Assembly: GCA_029207755.1 (NCBI GenBank)
Contig: JARCOQ010000006.1
Coordinates: 18,760,890-18,824,889 of the forward strand
Length of the DNA: 64,000 bases
Direction of reading: 5' to 3'
Origin: Chamaea fasciata
Taxonomy: Eukaryota; Chordata; Aves; Passeriformes; Sylviidae
Shown here: piece by piece, positions 51,814 through 64,000 of the stretch
Numbering within the stretch: position 1 is the first letter of the stretch
How the letters are laid out: each line of letters starts with the position of its first letter
Notes under the pieces: model-generated
Seen by the model: the letters and a program-made list of their open reading frames with translations, nothing else
What the model was told of the DNA's origin: nothing
Databases searched by the model: none
Made by a program: the position numbers and the translations under genes

Positions 51814-54800
51814 GGGGAACTAGGGGAAAATGCTATATGTCCAAGGTTTGACAGGGATGTTCTTCCAGTCAGAGAGAAGTATACATTTATTTTGCTACTG
51901 GAACACAATTGCATTCCAGTAAACACCATGGTGACAAAACCCCAGGGTACTTTCCTACAGCCACATGGTTTGTAGGTTAAACAGTCTCACATTAGGTTAA
52001 ACTTGAAGCTGGTGCAAGATATTCAGTGGGAAGGTTGAACAAAGGTCCTCAAAGTTATAACCATTGATTCTGGTTTGTGATATAATGATTAATTAGATGT
52101 CACTCAAATAGTGATATGTCAATAACAGCTTGCTGAGTCCCAGTAACAGGTATCATTAAGTAAAATTTAGTGTGAGCTCTAAACCCTCCTACTGTTACTA
52201 CTTTTCTTAGTAAAGCTTAGAAGCCCTTAACAATAGCAGAGCCACTTGGCTTTTGCTCAAATTCACACACATAACAAGATCATTCATTGTCACCAGTTCA
52301 AAGCCGTCTAGAAGAGGCAGAAAAAGAGAAAGACAGGGAAGTGATGCAGCTAAGCTAATAAACGAGGCTGCCCAGGAAAGTTTGGGAATATGCTAGCCTG
52401 AATGTTTCCTTGTGGTTTTCCTGGAGGCCTGGGGAACTTCACCTGCTACAACTCTGTCTTACCTCCTTTGTGTGGTAGAAATCTTAAAAAGCAGGAGCAC
52501 TGTCCTAATAATGGAGGCAAGGTGTTGCAGGGGCATAAAATTTTTCTTTGATTCTAGCCTGGAATGACTTTTAGTTGCTTTCAAAATTCAGTAAGATGAG
52601 TGATGGACATGGAAAAGTTTCTGTGATTTCCTGTAAGTACTTCAGGCATGCTAATATACCTTATGAAATCTGATTTTATTTACTGCTCCTTATTAAATAT
52701 ATATTTGTGTCCAGCCCGAAGAAGGAAAGTCAAAGGCACAATTCAGTTGTCACTAAATTTCTTAATTTCTGTTTGATTTTGGGGCTGGCATTGAGGAGTC
52801 TAAACCACTTTAATTTCAGTAAGGTTTAAGCTCATAACTGTGTCTGTGAAGTGGGGTCTTGGTATGTTTTCACTTTAAATATCTCATAAAAAAATAAGTT
52901 TCACTCTGAGATAAGAAGCAGGTTATCTCTTCACAAAACAATTTTAGAAATCCTGTACAGGTGGAGGTAGTTAAAACACAGATTCTGTAAATTCCTGCAC
53001 CTGGAAACCTAAGGCTGCAAGATCCAAGATACCATTTCTATTAAACCATTTGCCCTGCTTTTATTGGGGTGTAATCATCAGAACTTGCTGAAAGCAAAAT
53101 GGCTTTTCCTCATCTCAACTTGCTCTAGTTTAGTAATTCCAACTAATTTGTTTTAAATAAGAAAAATCAATCAAATATAAAACCTGAGTAAAAACATCTA
53201 CAGATTTAAACCTCTCTGTTCAAAAATACCTTTAAAGGTAGAGACGAAAATGACTACATGTATTCCTGCCTTTAAATGCATTTATCTATCATTGCAAAAT
53301 TATTCCAATAATTGTTAAAAGAATGAAGTATCTCCATTCATTGCTTCTTGTCACACAATATTTTGAATCATAATTTGTTCTGCTGTTGTAGCTCAGGCAA
53401 ACACATTTTCTTTTACTTGTTCTTTAATGCAAGTCCAGAAATATTACTCCAAAAGGACTGTTTTTGAGGAGCTAAAAGAACCAAGGGAATGATTAAAATT
53501 CAGCCTTAGTGGTTATCTGTGGTATATGCTTACCTAGAGGCTGTCTCTCACCGCTGTAATACATCGAGAAAATGATTTTCTGAATAAGCCTGAAACAAAA
53601 TGGCTATTCAAGAAGTATAATGAAGCAGTGCAATAGCTACTATTCTTTTGTTATGACACTATGGTAGTTTTTGTTCTGTCTCCCAGTGTTCTAATAAAAG
53701 AATTCCAAAAATCACGAAAACAATATATTTCTGTGAGAGTTTTTGATTTCTGTTTCCCACGAGATCCTGAATTACAATGACACTGGTGATCTAAAGTAAA
53801 ATGTCTGACCTGGAGGGTGATATTACAGTTTAAAAGATATCAAGTCAAATACACTCCTTTCTTCAGTGTTGATCTCATATAATCAGTTTTTCTGCCAAAT
53901 AATGTGTCCTCAAATAATAATAGAAATCATGTTAATATCTCTGGAAACAAAAATCACAATATTTAAGATTTCTTTCTAGAAATTAACTAATGCTAAAAGC
54001 TAAGTACTGTAAATTGCAGCTAAACACACTGCTCTACAGAATTAAGTTCCTAGGAAATTTACCTAAGAAAAATAAAAACCTTTTTTCTTCTGTTTTTGAT
54101 AAAGATTCTGATAGAAATAGGAAACTCTGCTGAATCTGCAGTCCTTTATTCAGGCAATTTATAAATAGCAATCCTATGTTCATACCTAAATAATCATATA
54201 TGGAATTTGGCTAACAGTTCTGACCTACCTGAACTATAGAGTTTAGACCACTTTTGATTTTAATGGAAGTGTGATACACGCACATAGTAAAAAGAAAAAA
54301 AAAAACCCTCCAAGAAAAATGGTGAAAAGATCCTCAGTACTAAGAGTACAAGTATTAAAGAGTGATAGGAAGAATATTGTGAGTTTTGGTTTGCTTCTTC
54401 TTGCTTCCTAAATTTTCTTTGAAATTGCTAAGTATTTTTTCCTGCATATTACACCATCATCTTGAGTGATTGATAGTTGTTAAGTTTCATGGAGGGAAAA
54501 TATTGGATGTTAAAGGCTCCTTCATCTATCAGAGAAAATCACAACAGGAACTAATGTCTGAATGTTAAAATCAAATACATTCAGGTTAGAAATAAAGCGT
54601 CTTTACTGTTGCCAGTGTTAACAATTGAAATTACTTATAGAGAGAAATGGTGCATTCTCCACCTCTTGGTATTTCCAGATCAGTCCTGTATGTTTATTTC
54701 TGAAAGGTATGATTCAGTCAAAGCCATTTATTACAGATGTGACTACAGCAGTAATTGGGTATATTGTTTAGCTTGAGATATGTGCAAAGGCAGACTAAAT

Positions 54801-55410
54801 GCCTCAGTGATTCCTCTTGATCTTGAAGTATTTTATTAGACAAGTCTTTTCAAGTGGAATATAAATATTTTAAGAGTTGAGGTTTTATAGAAAACTATTT
54901 TTTTTTTTATTTTTGAAAGTACCAGCTTTTCCCCTGAGGCAACATTTTACCATAAACACGTTGTACTGAATGTCGATAATGGGCTCTGGTTTTAGTTTTT
55001 CCTTTTAAAATTGGCTTCTACTAACCCTATGATAAAATAGGCAGTTTGATTAAGTTCTATCCACTTATAATGATCTTGCATAAGATGTTTATATGATATT
55101 TTTCATGATCTTTTCACCTTTTGGATTACATGAATCTGAAACAGCTCTGAGCCCCAAGCTGGCAGTGGTATGGAAGGAATCCAATATAACATGATTTGTT
55201 TGGATCATTGCTTCAGCGCAACTACAGAGGTACAAGGCAAGGTTCACAAAATATATGGAGAAAGCTTGAGTCTGTCTCAAGTTCATATAGACCACAGAGC
55301 TTCCTGAAAGGTGCCTTTTGTTCTCTAAGAGCCTTCACTTAATCTGCTTGTTTAGATTTCAATTGCATAATTTTTAGGGCCTTTGGAAAAGAGGGGCAGA
55401 AAATTTTCAG
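51814..55410. other. AT-rich unique DNA, no gene recognised
   Basis: No supported gene, RNA or mobile element. Open frames do not exceed about 70 codons apart from T-run artefacts. Confidence 0.55.
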
Positions 55411-55568
55411 AGAATCACAGGGTGACTGAGGTTGGAAAGGACCTCTAGAAACCACCTGGTCAAAAACCCTGCTTAAAGAAGCATCACCTAGAGCAGGTTG
55501 CTCAGGGACAGGTGTAGTTGGGTTTTCAATATCTTCAGGGATGGAGAATCTTTGAATTCACAACTCTC
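55411..55568 (-). mobile_element. CR1 LINE 3'-end fragment
   Basis: AGAATCACAGGGTGACTGAG and GTTGGAAAGGACCTCTAGAA, then AGCAGGTTGCTCAGGGACAG, GTTTTCAATATCTTCAGGGA and TGGAGAATC, to CACAACTCTC. This is the reverse complement of a CR1 3' terminus, diverged and 5'-truncated at about 55568. Confidence 0.9.
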
Positions 55569-55910
55569 AATTTGCTAAGACCAAAATATGATTACCTGAA
55601 ATACCACTCTGAAAAATAATAGTAGTAGCATGATTGTTTCCAGTTTTCCAAATTCTTCTGCAGGAATCCCCACCCACGCTTGTGAAGCCACTGTGGCTCC
55701 TTGTCCCCAGACACAAGTTGCTCCCAGTCTGTGCACACAAGTCTGACACAACTGTGGCCACGCAGACCCAACAAAGAGTGGTACCTCTACTGACACCTAT
55801 AAATGCACATATAGCCCTCACATAACCATGAGTCTCACTGTCAGCCTGAACCTGTTCCTCCTCTCTGTGATCAGGAGACGCAAAACTGCTCACTAGCTAT
55901 CTGTTCACGT
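55569..55910. other. unassigned GC-richer segment after CR1
   Basis: A 340-bp stretch with overlapping open frames on both strands (up to 108 codons, minus). On the minus strand it has TGTG-rich imperfect internal repeats and a TTTATAGG box about 50 bases downstream of CTCATGG. It may be part of an unrecognised LTR or old repeat. Host protein-coding status is not supported. Confidence 0.3.
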
Positions 55911-58900
55911 GAAACTGGCTTTGTCTTGTTTCCTCTCTGTTTTCCTATGTTTGTTCCTCCCAGTTAACCTTGGTTACCTGCTCTCCCCATCTTTGGTCCT
56001 TACTTCAGGCATACCATAAAAAGTTTTGAACATTCCCACAATTAACTTGACACATCCCTTAATAATTTTTATGCAATCCATGAACCGTCTTTACAGCTCC
56101 ATTTTGTGATAAGGAGGTAATAATCTCCTTTTAGTCTGAAGGCCTTGGAGAGTTTCTGCTGCTGACTCATCTCAGTGGGATTCACACCAGGGACAATAAT
56201 TTTCTCTTGGTAGCTTTAGAGGCAGCTGATTCAGTGTGCTCTAATTTTTGCTGATTAGGTTACTGATTGCATTACTGTGAGTCTTCCACCCATGACTGTT
56301 CCTTAGATCCTTGCTGGCTCTATCTGCTCAATTTACTTATCCTTTCATCACAGTCTCTACAGACAGCTTGCTTTTAAATGAAGCAGATGTGGGACTTTTA
56401 AAGAACTGAAAGAAAATTTCAGGGTTTTCTTCCACCAGCTTGCTTCACCTATTTAAGGAAGAAGCTACCCAGTTTGGAAACTGAAATAATAATGTATCCT
56501 TAGCTTGTCATGCAAACCATAGGAAGGATAGTATGGGGAGTTCAGCTGCCTTCAGGTTTTCTCTAATCTGTACCAAAGGAGCAACGTCTGATATTAAATT
56601 CATGTCTCTATGTTCAGCATTGCTGGATTTGTGCACTCAATTCCCTGATGGTCTCAAGTTGATCAGATATAGCACAGTTGCATTTCTGTTCACAAAGACC
56701 ACCTCACAGAGCTCTATGCAGGCTTTCTGCAGCAGTGGAATGGCTGATATGTGGTCTGGAATAATGTCTCTATGGAAAAAAAAGTTAGCTTTTCAAAATT
56801 TTTGAGTCCTTTTGAACAGACAAAGTGAATTTTTCAAAGCCTTGTCTCGTACAACTGACTTGTTTTACTCCCATCTTTGGTACCTTTCTACTTAATATCA
56901 GATTGACTGTTTCATGGAACCATAGTGTAAGCTGTAGCTCTGGAGAGTGAAAGTATGTGGGTATAAGGAGTAGCTGCTCTTAGGGAGTGTGAGAAACTAT
57001 GAAACCGGAGCATTGAAAGTAAGCAATTTGAATTTAAAGAGAAAAAAGTGTACTTCACCCTCTTTCCTTTGATTCTCAGAAAATATCTTCCCCGATCTCT
57101 CACTAATATTTAGTGCCACATAGGTTGCAGATAAATTAATTCTTTCACTTCAAAGTAATAGGATGCTAAGCAGGACTTAAAAAGGTGGTGTATGTTTAAC
57201 CATTGAGTTTCTGCTTACTCTTTTTGGTTAAACACATGTCAATAAATTTGTTAAAGGTCATTCATTGATTAATTAATACCATTTTTTTTAATGCTCTTCA
57301 GGATCATGGCTCCCTAAATTGGATGCATTTATCCATTATGGGTTATGGCTTCTGAAATGCTCCCTATTTGACCTTTATATTTGACACTGGTAAAATATGA
57401 CACAAGATTACTACTTATCCTGGACCTCCTACTAGGAAAATAAAGTCCCCTGAGGTCAATAATTTAGTTGCTATCTGTTAGTAATGAAAATGTTAATAAG
57501 TAAGTTTCAGTGGGTGAGGGGATAAAATTAGCATAATTTTTAAAGTTGGAAGATGCTGATAAAGGGATAACAGGATGACTCTCATTCCCTGCTCTTTTGA
57601 AATTCATCTAATTTCTCTGAATTCAAACCCTTTGTAATTGCTCATGGATTGTTTGATGTTTCATGAAGTTAGTAGTTAGATCACAGGACTGAAACACAGA
57701 TAGGGAACTGTAGTGTCTGTAAAACTTGTGTCATAATTGTTGTGTTACACCGGCAGGAGCACATTACTGTGATGCTAATATATTTTGCTCACCAGTTTAA
57801 CAAAGTTTAAGGTATCGAAAAATGGCTTACTTTCACTTCTATTATATAGTATAAACTGCTTCAAATATGAAGTTTAAAGGATCCCTTTAGTGCTTCAAAT
57901 AATTCTCTTTGTTTAAGACAAATAGACAATAGCAAGCAAGTACCTTTCTGACGCTCTATGTAAAGTCATATTCATTAAAAGGATAAGAGGTGATAGCATT
58001 TATGCTCACTGTTTAAAGACTTCCTATTTGGTATAGCATAATGGATTAAAGAGTCCACACAAGTTAAAAGAAAGCGATTATGGTTTTAAAATCTAGACAA
58101 CTTTAATTTGTGTCATTATCACCATTAGCAGTGTGGTAGCACTACTTTTTTATGGAGAGAAACAGAGCTCTGTTTTCTGTAAAGCCTTTCCCTGGTCTGC
58201 TGTATGTAGCAGAATGCTGTGTATATTCCTAATATTAGAAAAAACTACAGGAAAAAAGAGGTCACTTCCCCAGTTATGCCTTTCCGAAGTGAATTCTATT
58301 CTTCCTTTTGCTTCAGAACTCCTACATGATCCTGTAAAACGTATCTGCAAAGGCTTATAACTTAATCATGTGAATGAGATTCACTGAGGATTGGAAAGCC
58401 GCATCCCTGGCATGAAGACTTTTGGTTACCTGTTATCAGCATCACCAGCACATTGGTACACTAGGTGAGAATATGGTTTCACTTTATCTACTGTGTGTGT
58501 ATCCTCTGTGTTTCTGTTCTGTAACTAAAAGTTTTGTAATTCAAAGGAGTCTTCTGTATTTTATTTAAGAGATTTTATCACTCTTGCTCCTCTTGAACTG
58601 CCTGGAACATCCTTAAAGGGAATTTATTCCGTCTTTATTGGATACTTGTTACACATGGGAAACTGAAGGTCACGAGTCCTTTGTACTTAACCTTTTATGA
58701 CTCCTGGCAAATTTATACTTGAAGGAGAGCCCTATTTTAGCTGACTGATCCATCCCTTTCTTGCATTATCTTTGTGTGGCTTTGAGACTTCTTTTCCTGC
58801 TAGGATCATTTTCCCACTATTGCATAGATAAAAAATAAATAAAACAGTCTGATATTAAAGGAATGAGTACTTGTGAATTCAACTATTCATATTAAAAAGA

Positions 58901-59213
58901 AAAAGAAGAATGGAATTATTTTTGGGTGCACTGTATAGATGCTAGCAAACCATTATTTAAAAGGATTATTACATACCTTGTCTGTAGTGCTCATTTCTCT
59001 GATGGAACTGTAGCTGATGACTGAAATGTTAAATTTTTTGTCATTGAGGAAAAATAATTTTCAAAGAAAGTAGGATGTTCTTCTGTAGGAAGCATGAAGA
59101 ATTATAGCTGTCTGTCGCCCTGATTTTCAGCCTTCTGATGACTGTTTACATATTTCTAGTGGAGTTTCTCACGGATGTAACATAAACAAGTAGATTGTTT
59201 TCACATACCAATA
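55911..59213. other. AT-rich unique DNA, no gene recognised
   Basis: The first 400 bases could belong with the preceding unassigned segment. The 90-codon frame at 56533-56805 has no recognisable domain. No RNA gene or mobile element was assigned. Confidence 0.5.
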
Positions 59214-59400
59214 TGTGATGGACTTCTGAGATGACCATTGGGGTCAGAGGGGTGTCCCCTTTGTCCTCCAATCCTGGACCAAACTCCAAATCCCATTTAA
59301 ACCCCAAAACGACAATAAACGGCCCTTTTATCTTTCCTCACTTCAACCTGTTGGGTGAGTCTGGTTCTTTCGTGTCCCTACTGGCGACAGCTGTCTGTCA
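59214..59400 (+). mobile_element. possible short ERV LTR fragment
   Basis: Begins TGTGATGGAC and ends GCTGTCTGTCA. An AATAAA signal (ACAATAAACGG, about 59310) is followed about 40 bases later by TTGGGTGAGTCTGGTTCTTT, a string like the U5 part of retroviral LTRs. Flanks CAATA (59209-59213) and CTATA (59401-59405) agree at four of five positions. At about 187 bp it is short for an LTR and may be a fragment. No internal retroviral sequence is present. Confidence 0.4.
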
Positions 59401-62400
59401 CTATAACATAACCTTATGAATTTATTTTGGTGGAACTAACAAATATATTTTTCATTTAAAGTGCATCTCTACCAAAACAATGGACTACCAAAGAAATTTT
59501 AGCATTTAAACAGTTAGCACCATAATAAAATGATTTATAATTATACTATCCTAATGCTTTTAAAAGACGTTTGTTCTTATTTAAGACTGTTTATTTTCAA
59601 AATTACCACCATAATTTTTAAAATGGCATTTTTAAAATTTTTATTACACTTTGAGCAAAGAAATAGAGCTAAACTGTTCACATTTGAATGGCTAGCAACT
59701 ATATTCTCCACTGATACATAAATACCTATCTTATCTTCTCTAAAATGAAATTTGAGCAAATAAATACCAGAAATGAGTGACTGCAAAATATTCAAGCTTA
59801 TGGATTGTGCACAAGGAAAGTACTAAGGGCTGTTCATTGGAATCTTCTGCCAATAACAGAATTATGTATCTCATACCGTGCTATATGGTTAAGTTGTATT
59901 ATTTTTTTTATGATTGGTCACTTTTCAAAATGGTCATTGCTATAATTGCAGCTCCAAGTTATCCTAGGAGCTGTCTGCCTTGTGTACCAGAGGTGGTAAC
60001 ATTCTGCTGTTTGACATCTGCATCTATCAGGGCTGCACAGAACACCTACTGTGTGCTGGCATGCCAACAGAAGGAACACAGTAGTAAATAGTGGTTTTCA
60101 ATATTATATGCAGTGCTGTGAAGCTTTCAGTGAGCTGTTTTAAGTCAGTGCAAAAGGCAGCTACTGAAATTCGGAAGGGACATCATCTTGTCTATTCATT
60201 GTACATTTTTTTGTTCCTCCTCCAGTCTATTTAAAAACAGCAGGGATTTTGGCTTGTGGAGATGGGTTCTCAGCTAGCTCCTCTTGGAGCAGGTATTTCC
60301 CTGATGTACTTCCTGGTCTCCTTTCTAATTTTTGCGTGTGTAGCCATATACACATAAAGATTATACATAAATATTTGCAGGGGTCTGCTGGGGTTGTCTG
60401 GTCCTATTTCAGGCTTTCAAATCCTTTGCAGTGGTGATGTCCTGAAAGATGGCAGGACAATAAGCATGTAGATATGTGAGTCAGACCCCCTCTCTGAAAA
60501 GATGGGCTATGACAATTACTGCAGGAAAGGAGGTTGCCAGAGAACCCTTGTTGACAAGATTAGTGGAAATTCTGATACTGGCTATGTTAGCTTGACACAC
60601 CTTCACAAGATCTGTTATAGTAACACTACAATTCACTTTTACACAGAAAAGCATAAAAAGAAATAAAATCAGAAGATCAGTCTGTTTTTATATTTATATT
60701 CTTCACCTCTTCTATTTAATGGTAAGAATATCAAAAAACATAACAAAATACTTTATCTAGGAAACAGTTGATACATATTTGTCAAACCCTCACACCCAAA
60801 TTACAAACTAAGGGATCCTTTTACTTTCTATGCAACACACAAGCTATAGATTTCAAAGCTTACCAGTTACAAGGCTGTGAAAGAAGCAAGTTTGTACTGA
60901 GAGCAAAATATATTGTATAGAGGTGGTGGCCATGTCAGGTTTTGATCTCTTTGTATACTGAGAGCTTTCTCAGTCTGAGACACTTAGACATCTATTTACC
61001 ACTAACTCCAAGTGATATTCAGGGCCAATTAGGAGCCCTGACCAAGGTGTGTACAGAGCATGCTGAAACCATGGCAATGAGGTTCACACAGAACATGATG
61101 TGATGTCTGCTTTTTAGTGTCAGATATCCTTTTCTAAGCTTTAAGTTAGAAATCAAAATTCCCTAGATGCTTACTGATCTGGATGTAAATGGATATTGAA
61201 GTCCTTTAGGCTGCATACTCAAAGTCGCCAGATGTGGTATAAGCTGTGTCATTCTTACAGTTCCAAAAATTAAAGAAAAAGATATCTTGCAGCTGCATAC
61301 CTGATGAGTCCCTGTTCTCAGTGAAGCCTTTATCTGGTCCTATTCATCCAGAAAAATAATCTATGAGCTTCACGCAGAATTAGCTTATTTTGTTGTCAAA
61401 TTCATAATTTTTGAAGAAAAGCTTACTGTCTCATTTTCCAGCACTTTTCAGAAGAGACTTTGTATAAATAAGATTAAAACAGAAATAGACTTGCATTGTC
61501 CTAGTAGAACAGCCCCAAACCCCCCAAATTCTGACTAAGCATTTTCATCAAAAGACTAGCAGTAGCACTTGTATTGATGTTATGGAAATTTCACCACTTA
61601 TCACTTTAGTTTAAACAACTCCATGTGAAACAACTGGATTTGATGAGCAGCCAATATTATTGAAAATTGTCATAACAGTTGACTTTAAGTGAATGAAACC
61701 CAAGCCAGAGTTGTCTTACCAGACTCAGTAACCCTGATGCACAAAATCAATTCAAATGAGAGTTCCCCAGGTCAAGACAGATCTAAACATGAACAAACAC
61801 TGACTGGCAAATTAGACTAATTTTTAATCGACATGACTTTGCCAAAATAATTAACTAGAGAATTGAGTTTAAGCTCCAATTCTTACTGCTCAGGCTTTGG
61901 GGATAAAGTACAGGCAAACTAGCTTTTCTGGAATCTTCAAACCTTATAAGTAATAAAATATCACAAGCACAGCATTCTGGGAAGCAAAGACCACCTTTCG
62001 CATGGAGGTTTTCTTTGTGTTGTCCTAATTCACATTTACTGTTTACTGTTGCTTAATTTTAGGAAACTTCAGTCTGAATAAAAAAAGTTGATTTTGAAAT
62101 CCTTTGTGTCTACAGATGTGTTAACTGGTAGTACAGATGCTAGGTTTTATTTTTTTCCTTTCTTTGATACAGTAGTGCTGAAATTGTCTTCCTTTCTGGA
62201 ATGAAAGTTAATCCTTTGTGTGAAATAACAATAGCAAATAGAAAGACAGGTAATTATCTGCAAAAACATGAACTGATTTGTTTGAAACTGAACATCTATG
62301 GACTAAGCTATATCAAATTTAGACAGTGCTTCTGAAAATTGTGGATGTATAGTAAATCACTAGCCTGAGGGCATGGAAAGCTTGAAAGAACAAATGCAAT

Positions 62401-64000
62401 GTCCCATTTTACCCGTAACAATCTGCTATAAATGATTCAGTAAGTTGCAGCAGTATTTTGGATTGTAGGAAGAAAAAGTAATGCTTGGCATACCTTATGT
62501 GCAGTATTCATTATGAGTTGCTTTAATAGGAAAGAAGGTTATCCTTTGTGAAAAGACTCTCATTTGTGAATATGAAATGGTTAAAATGTTACAAAGTGGA
62601 TGATTATTCTTAATTTTTGGATTACTGTAATATGGTAGCTCTGTTATCCAGCAAATCCATATGTAAAAGACAACTGACCGGAATATTAAATATAACCTCT
62701 AACTAGATAAGAGAAGCCCTCAGCTCCAAAAAAGTTTTTTAACAACTAGTAGAGCTAAAATAGATCTCAATTAGTGAACAAAAAGATTTCTCAGGGTTTT
62801 CAGGAGAATTGTAATAGAACATGAATTCAGTGAGGATTAAGTTCAAATTCTGCAAATGGTTTTAGGAGTGAGAACAACGTATCCTGAAATCTCACCTTCG
62901 CCTAGATTTAGCTGTCTGCGTGAAGTTGGAATTCACAGTTTCAAATTGGACATAGGCACATTATCTCCTGGGTGCCAAGAAACTGTTGGCATTTTTCCTC
63001 TAATGCATGGTGCAAAGCAGCAGGCTGGGGTCTGTGCTATGAACAGAACAGCTGGCAAGGTCAGAGGGTACAAGTAGTGTGCACCCAGAACCTCCACAAA
63101 TGGAGGAGCCCGCACTCTGTCTGCTGTCTCCTTGCAAAGGGCTGAGCTTGCAGGCATAAAGCTATGGTGATACCAGGTGGGGGACAGACTGCCCACTTTG
63201 AAGGGGTTTTGGGCATTAGTCACTAGGCACAGCAGAGAAACAGAATCTGATGCAAAACTTGGAATGCAGTTCCCTTGTATTCTGAAGGTTTTATTTCTAT
63301 TTGCAGAAACCCTGAATCCTCTAATTCACATCACAGTTTTTGCACAAGGACTGCAAAAGGTATCCACTGACTGGAGCCAACAGGCTGGTGTGCTGAAACA
63401 CTTTTGGCTGCAGAGAAGGGATTAAACTTGGACTCCATTATGTGACTGTAGTTGGAAGGTATGACTTTGGGCTGAATGTCTTTAAGTAGTTTACAGGAGA
63501 CCTTGTGGTAGTGATAAAACTGATGTCATTTCTATTCTGAGCTTTAAAACTGGAGACATGTTAAACAGATATTATATCAAGAAGAAAAGAAAATGAATCT
63601 GTAGCTATTGATTAAAGTTTCTGCAGGCATGAAAAGAACTATAAAAGTAAATAGATGTTTTTTATTAAATCTTTGTCCTGTTAAATGACAGGAATCTACA
63701 TTCAACTAGCATAGTGTGATTTACTCTTATGGTAACAAGAAAACTTGAGGCAGAAACTAATTTTCCGCATCCACTGAACTTGCATTCATGTGAAAAAAAT
63801 CTAATGATTGTAATAGTGGGAGTAAAATTTACTGCAGAGTATGAAATGTCCAAGAAGTTTTAACATATGCAATGCAATATTATCCAGGTATTATGGAATA
63901 CCAGCTCATCCTATGAGGTGTTGTCTGCTTTCTCAGTAGTTCCACTGAAACTTGCAAAGAATGCAAGTTTTTGTAGTTTTCAGCCTCTGTGTGCTCAGTT
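59401..64000. other. AT-rich unique DNA, no gene recognised
   Basis: No supported gene, RNA or repeat. Open frames of 60-104 codons occur at scattered places on both strands without domain signals. A 53-base exon-like segment lies at 63307-63359. Confidence 0.5.

Noticed and set aside
51304..51975. Lys/Glu-repeat and Phe-repeat open frames
   Set aside because: Readings of the AAAAG array and the T-rich tracts.

Overview
The window looks like vertebrate nuclear DNA, most likely from a bird. It is AT-rich throughout. It carries several copies of the CR1 LINE 3' end, with its characteristic tail of short ATTCTGTG-type repeats. It also carries avian-type endogenous retrovirus (ERV) LTRs and long uninterrupted microsatellites. 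No protein-coding host gene, tRNA, rRNA or other structured RNA gene could be supported. Nearly all open frames are short, low-complexity, or fall inside transposable elements. It is best read as intergenic or deep intronic DNA populated by old retroelements; the species and any flanking gene cannot be told from the sequence.

Layout. 1-10.2 kb: unique AT-rich DNA with simple repeats. 10.2-14.2 kb: a CR1 fragment on the minus strand, two CR1 fragments on the plus strand, and directly next to the last one a 575-bp minus-strand LTR. 15.2 kb: a (CTTT)n/(CT)n array of about 230 bp. 19.8-21.2 kb: the most interesting locus, a compact minus-strand ERV insertion. It has an LTR, a tRNA-Lys-like primer binding site and one uninterrupted open frame. 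Its other end is not a second LTR but an inverted copy of the first 24 bases of the LTR. Perfect 5-bp target-site duplications flank the whole unit. 24.7 kb: a CR1 3' end. 25.8 kb: a perfect hairpin. 28.2-28.5 kb: a non-repetitive block with an exon-like core. 29.8 kb: a three-copy 32-bp minisatellite.

36.0-38.0 kb: a CR1 fragment and two related but clearly diverged LTR-like segments. 41.3-42.3 kb: a roughly 1.04-kb solo LTR of a common avian ERVL type. 45.8 kb: poly-T. 46.2 kb: CR1. 51.4-51.8 kb: an AAAAG array and T-rich tracts. 55.4 kb: CR1 followed by an unexplained GC-richer stretch. 59.2 kb: a short LTR-like segment. 59.4-64 kb: unique AT-rich DNA.

No genes here work together as a system. 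The one coherent functional unit is the 19.8-21.2 kb retroelement. Its promoter-bearing LTR, primer binding site and short membrane-type open frame lie in normal retroviral order, but it appears to have integrated through two U3-type ends. Family names and consensus comparisons come from memory, not from a database search.
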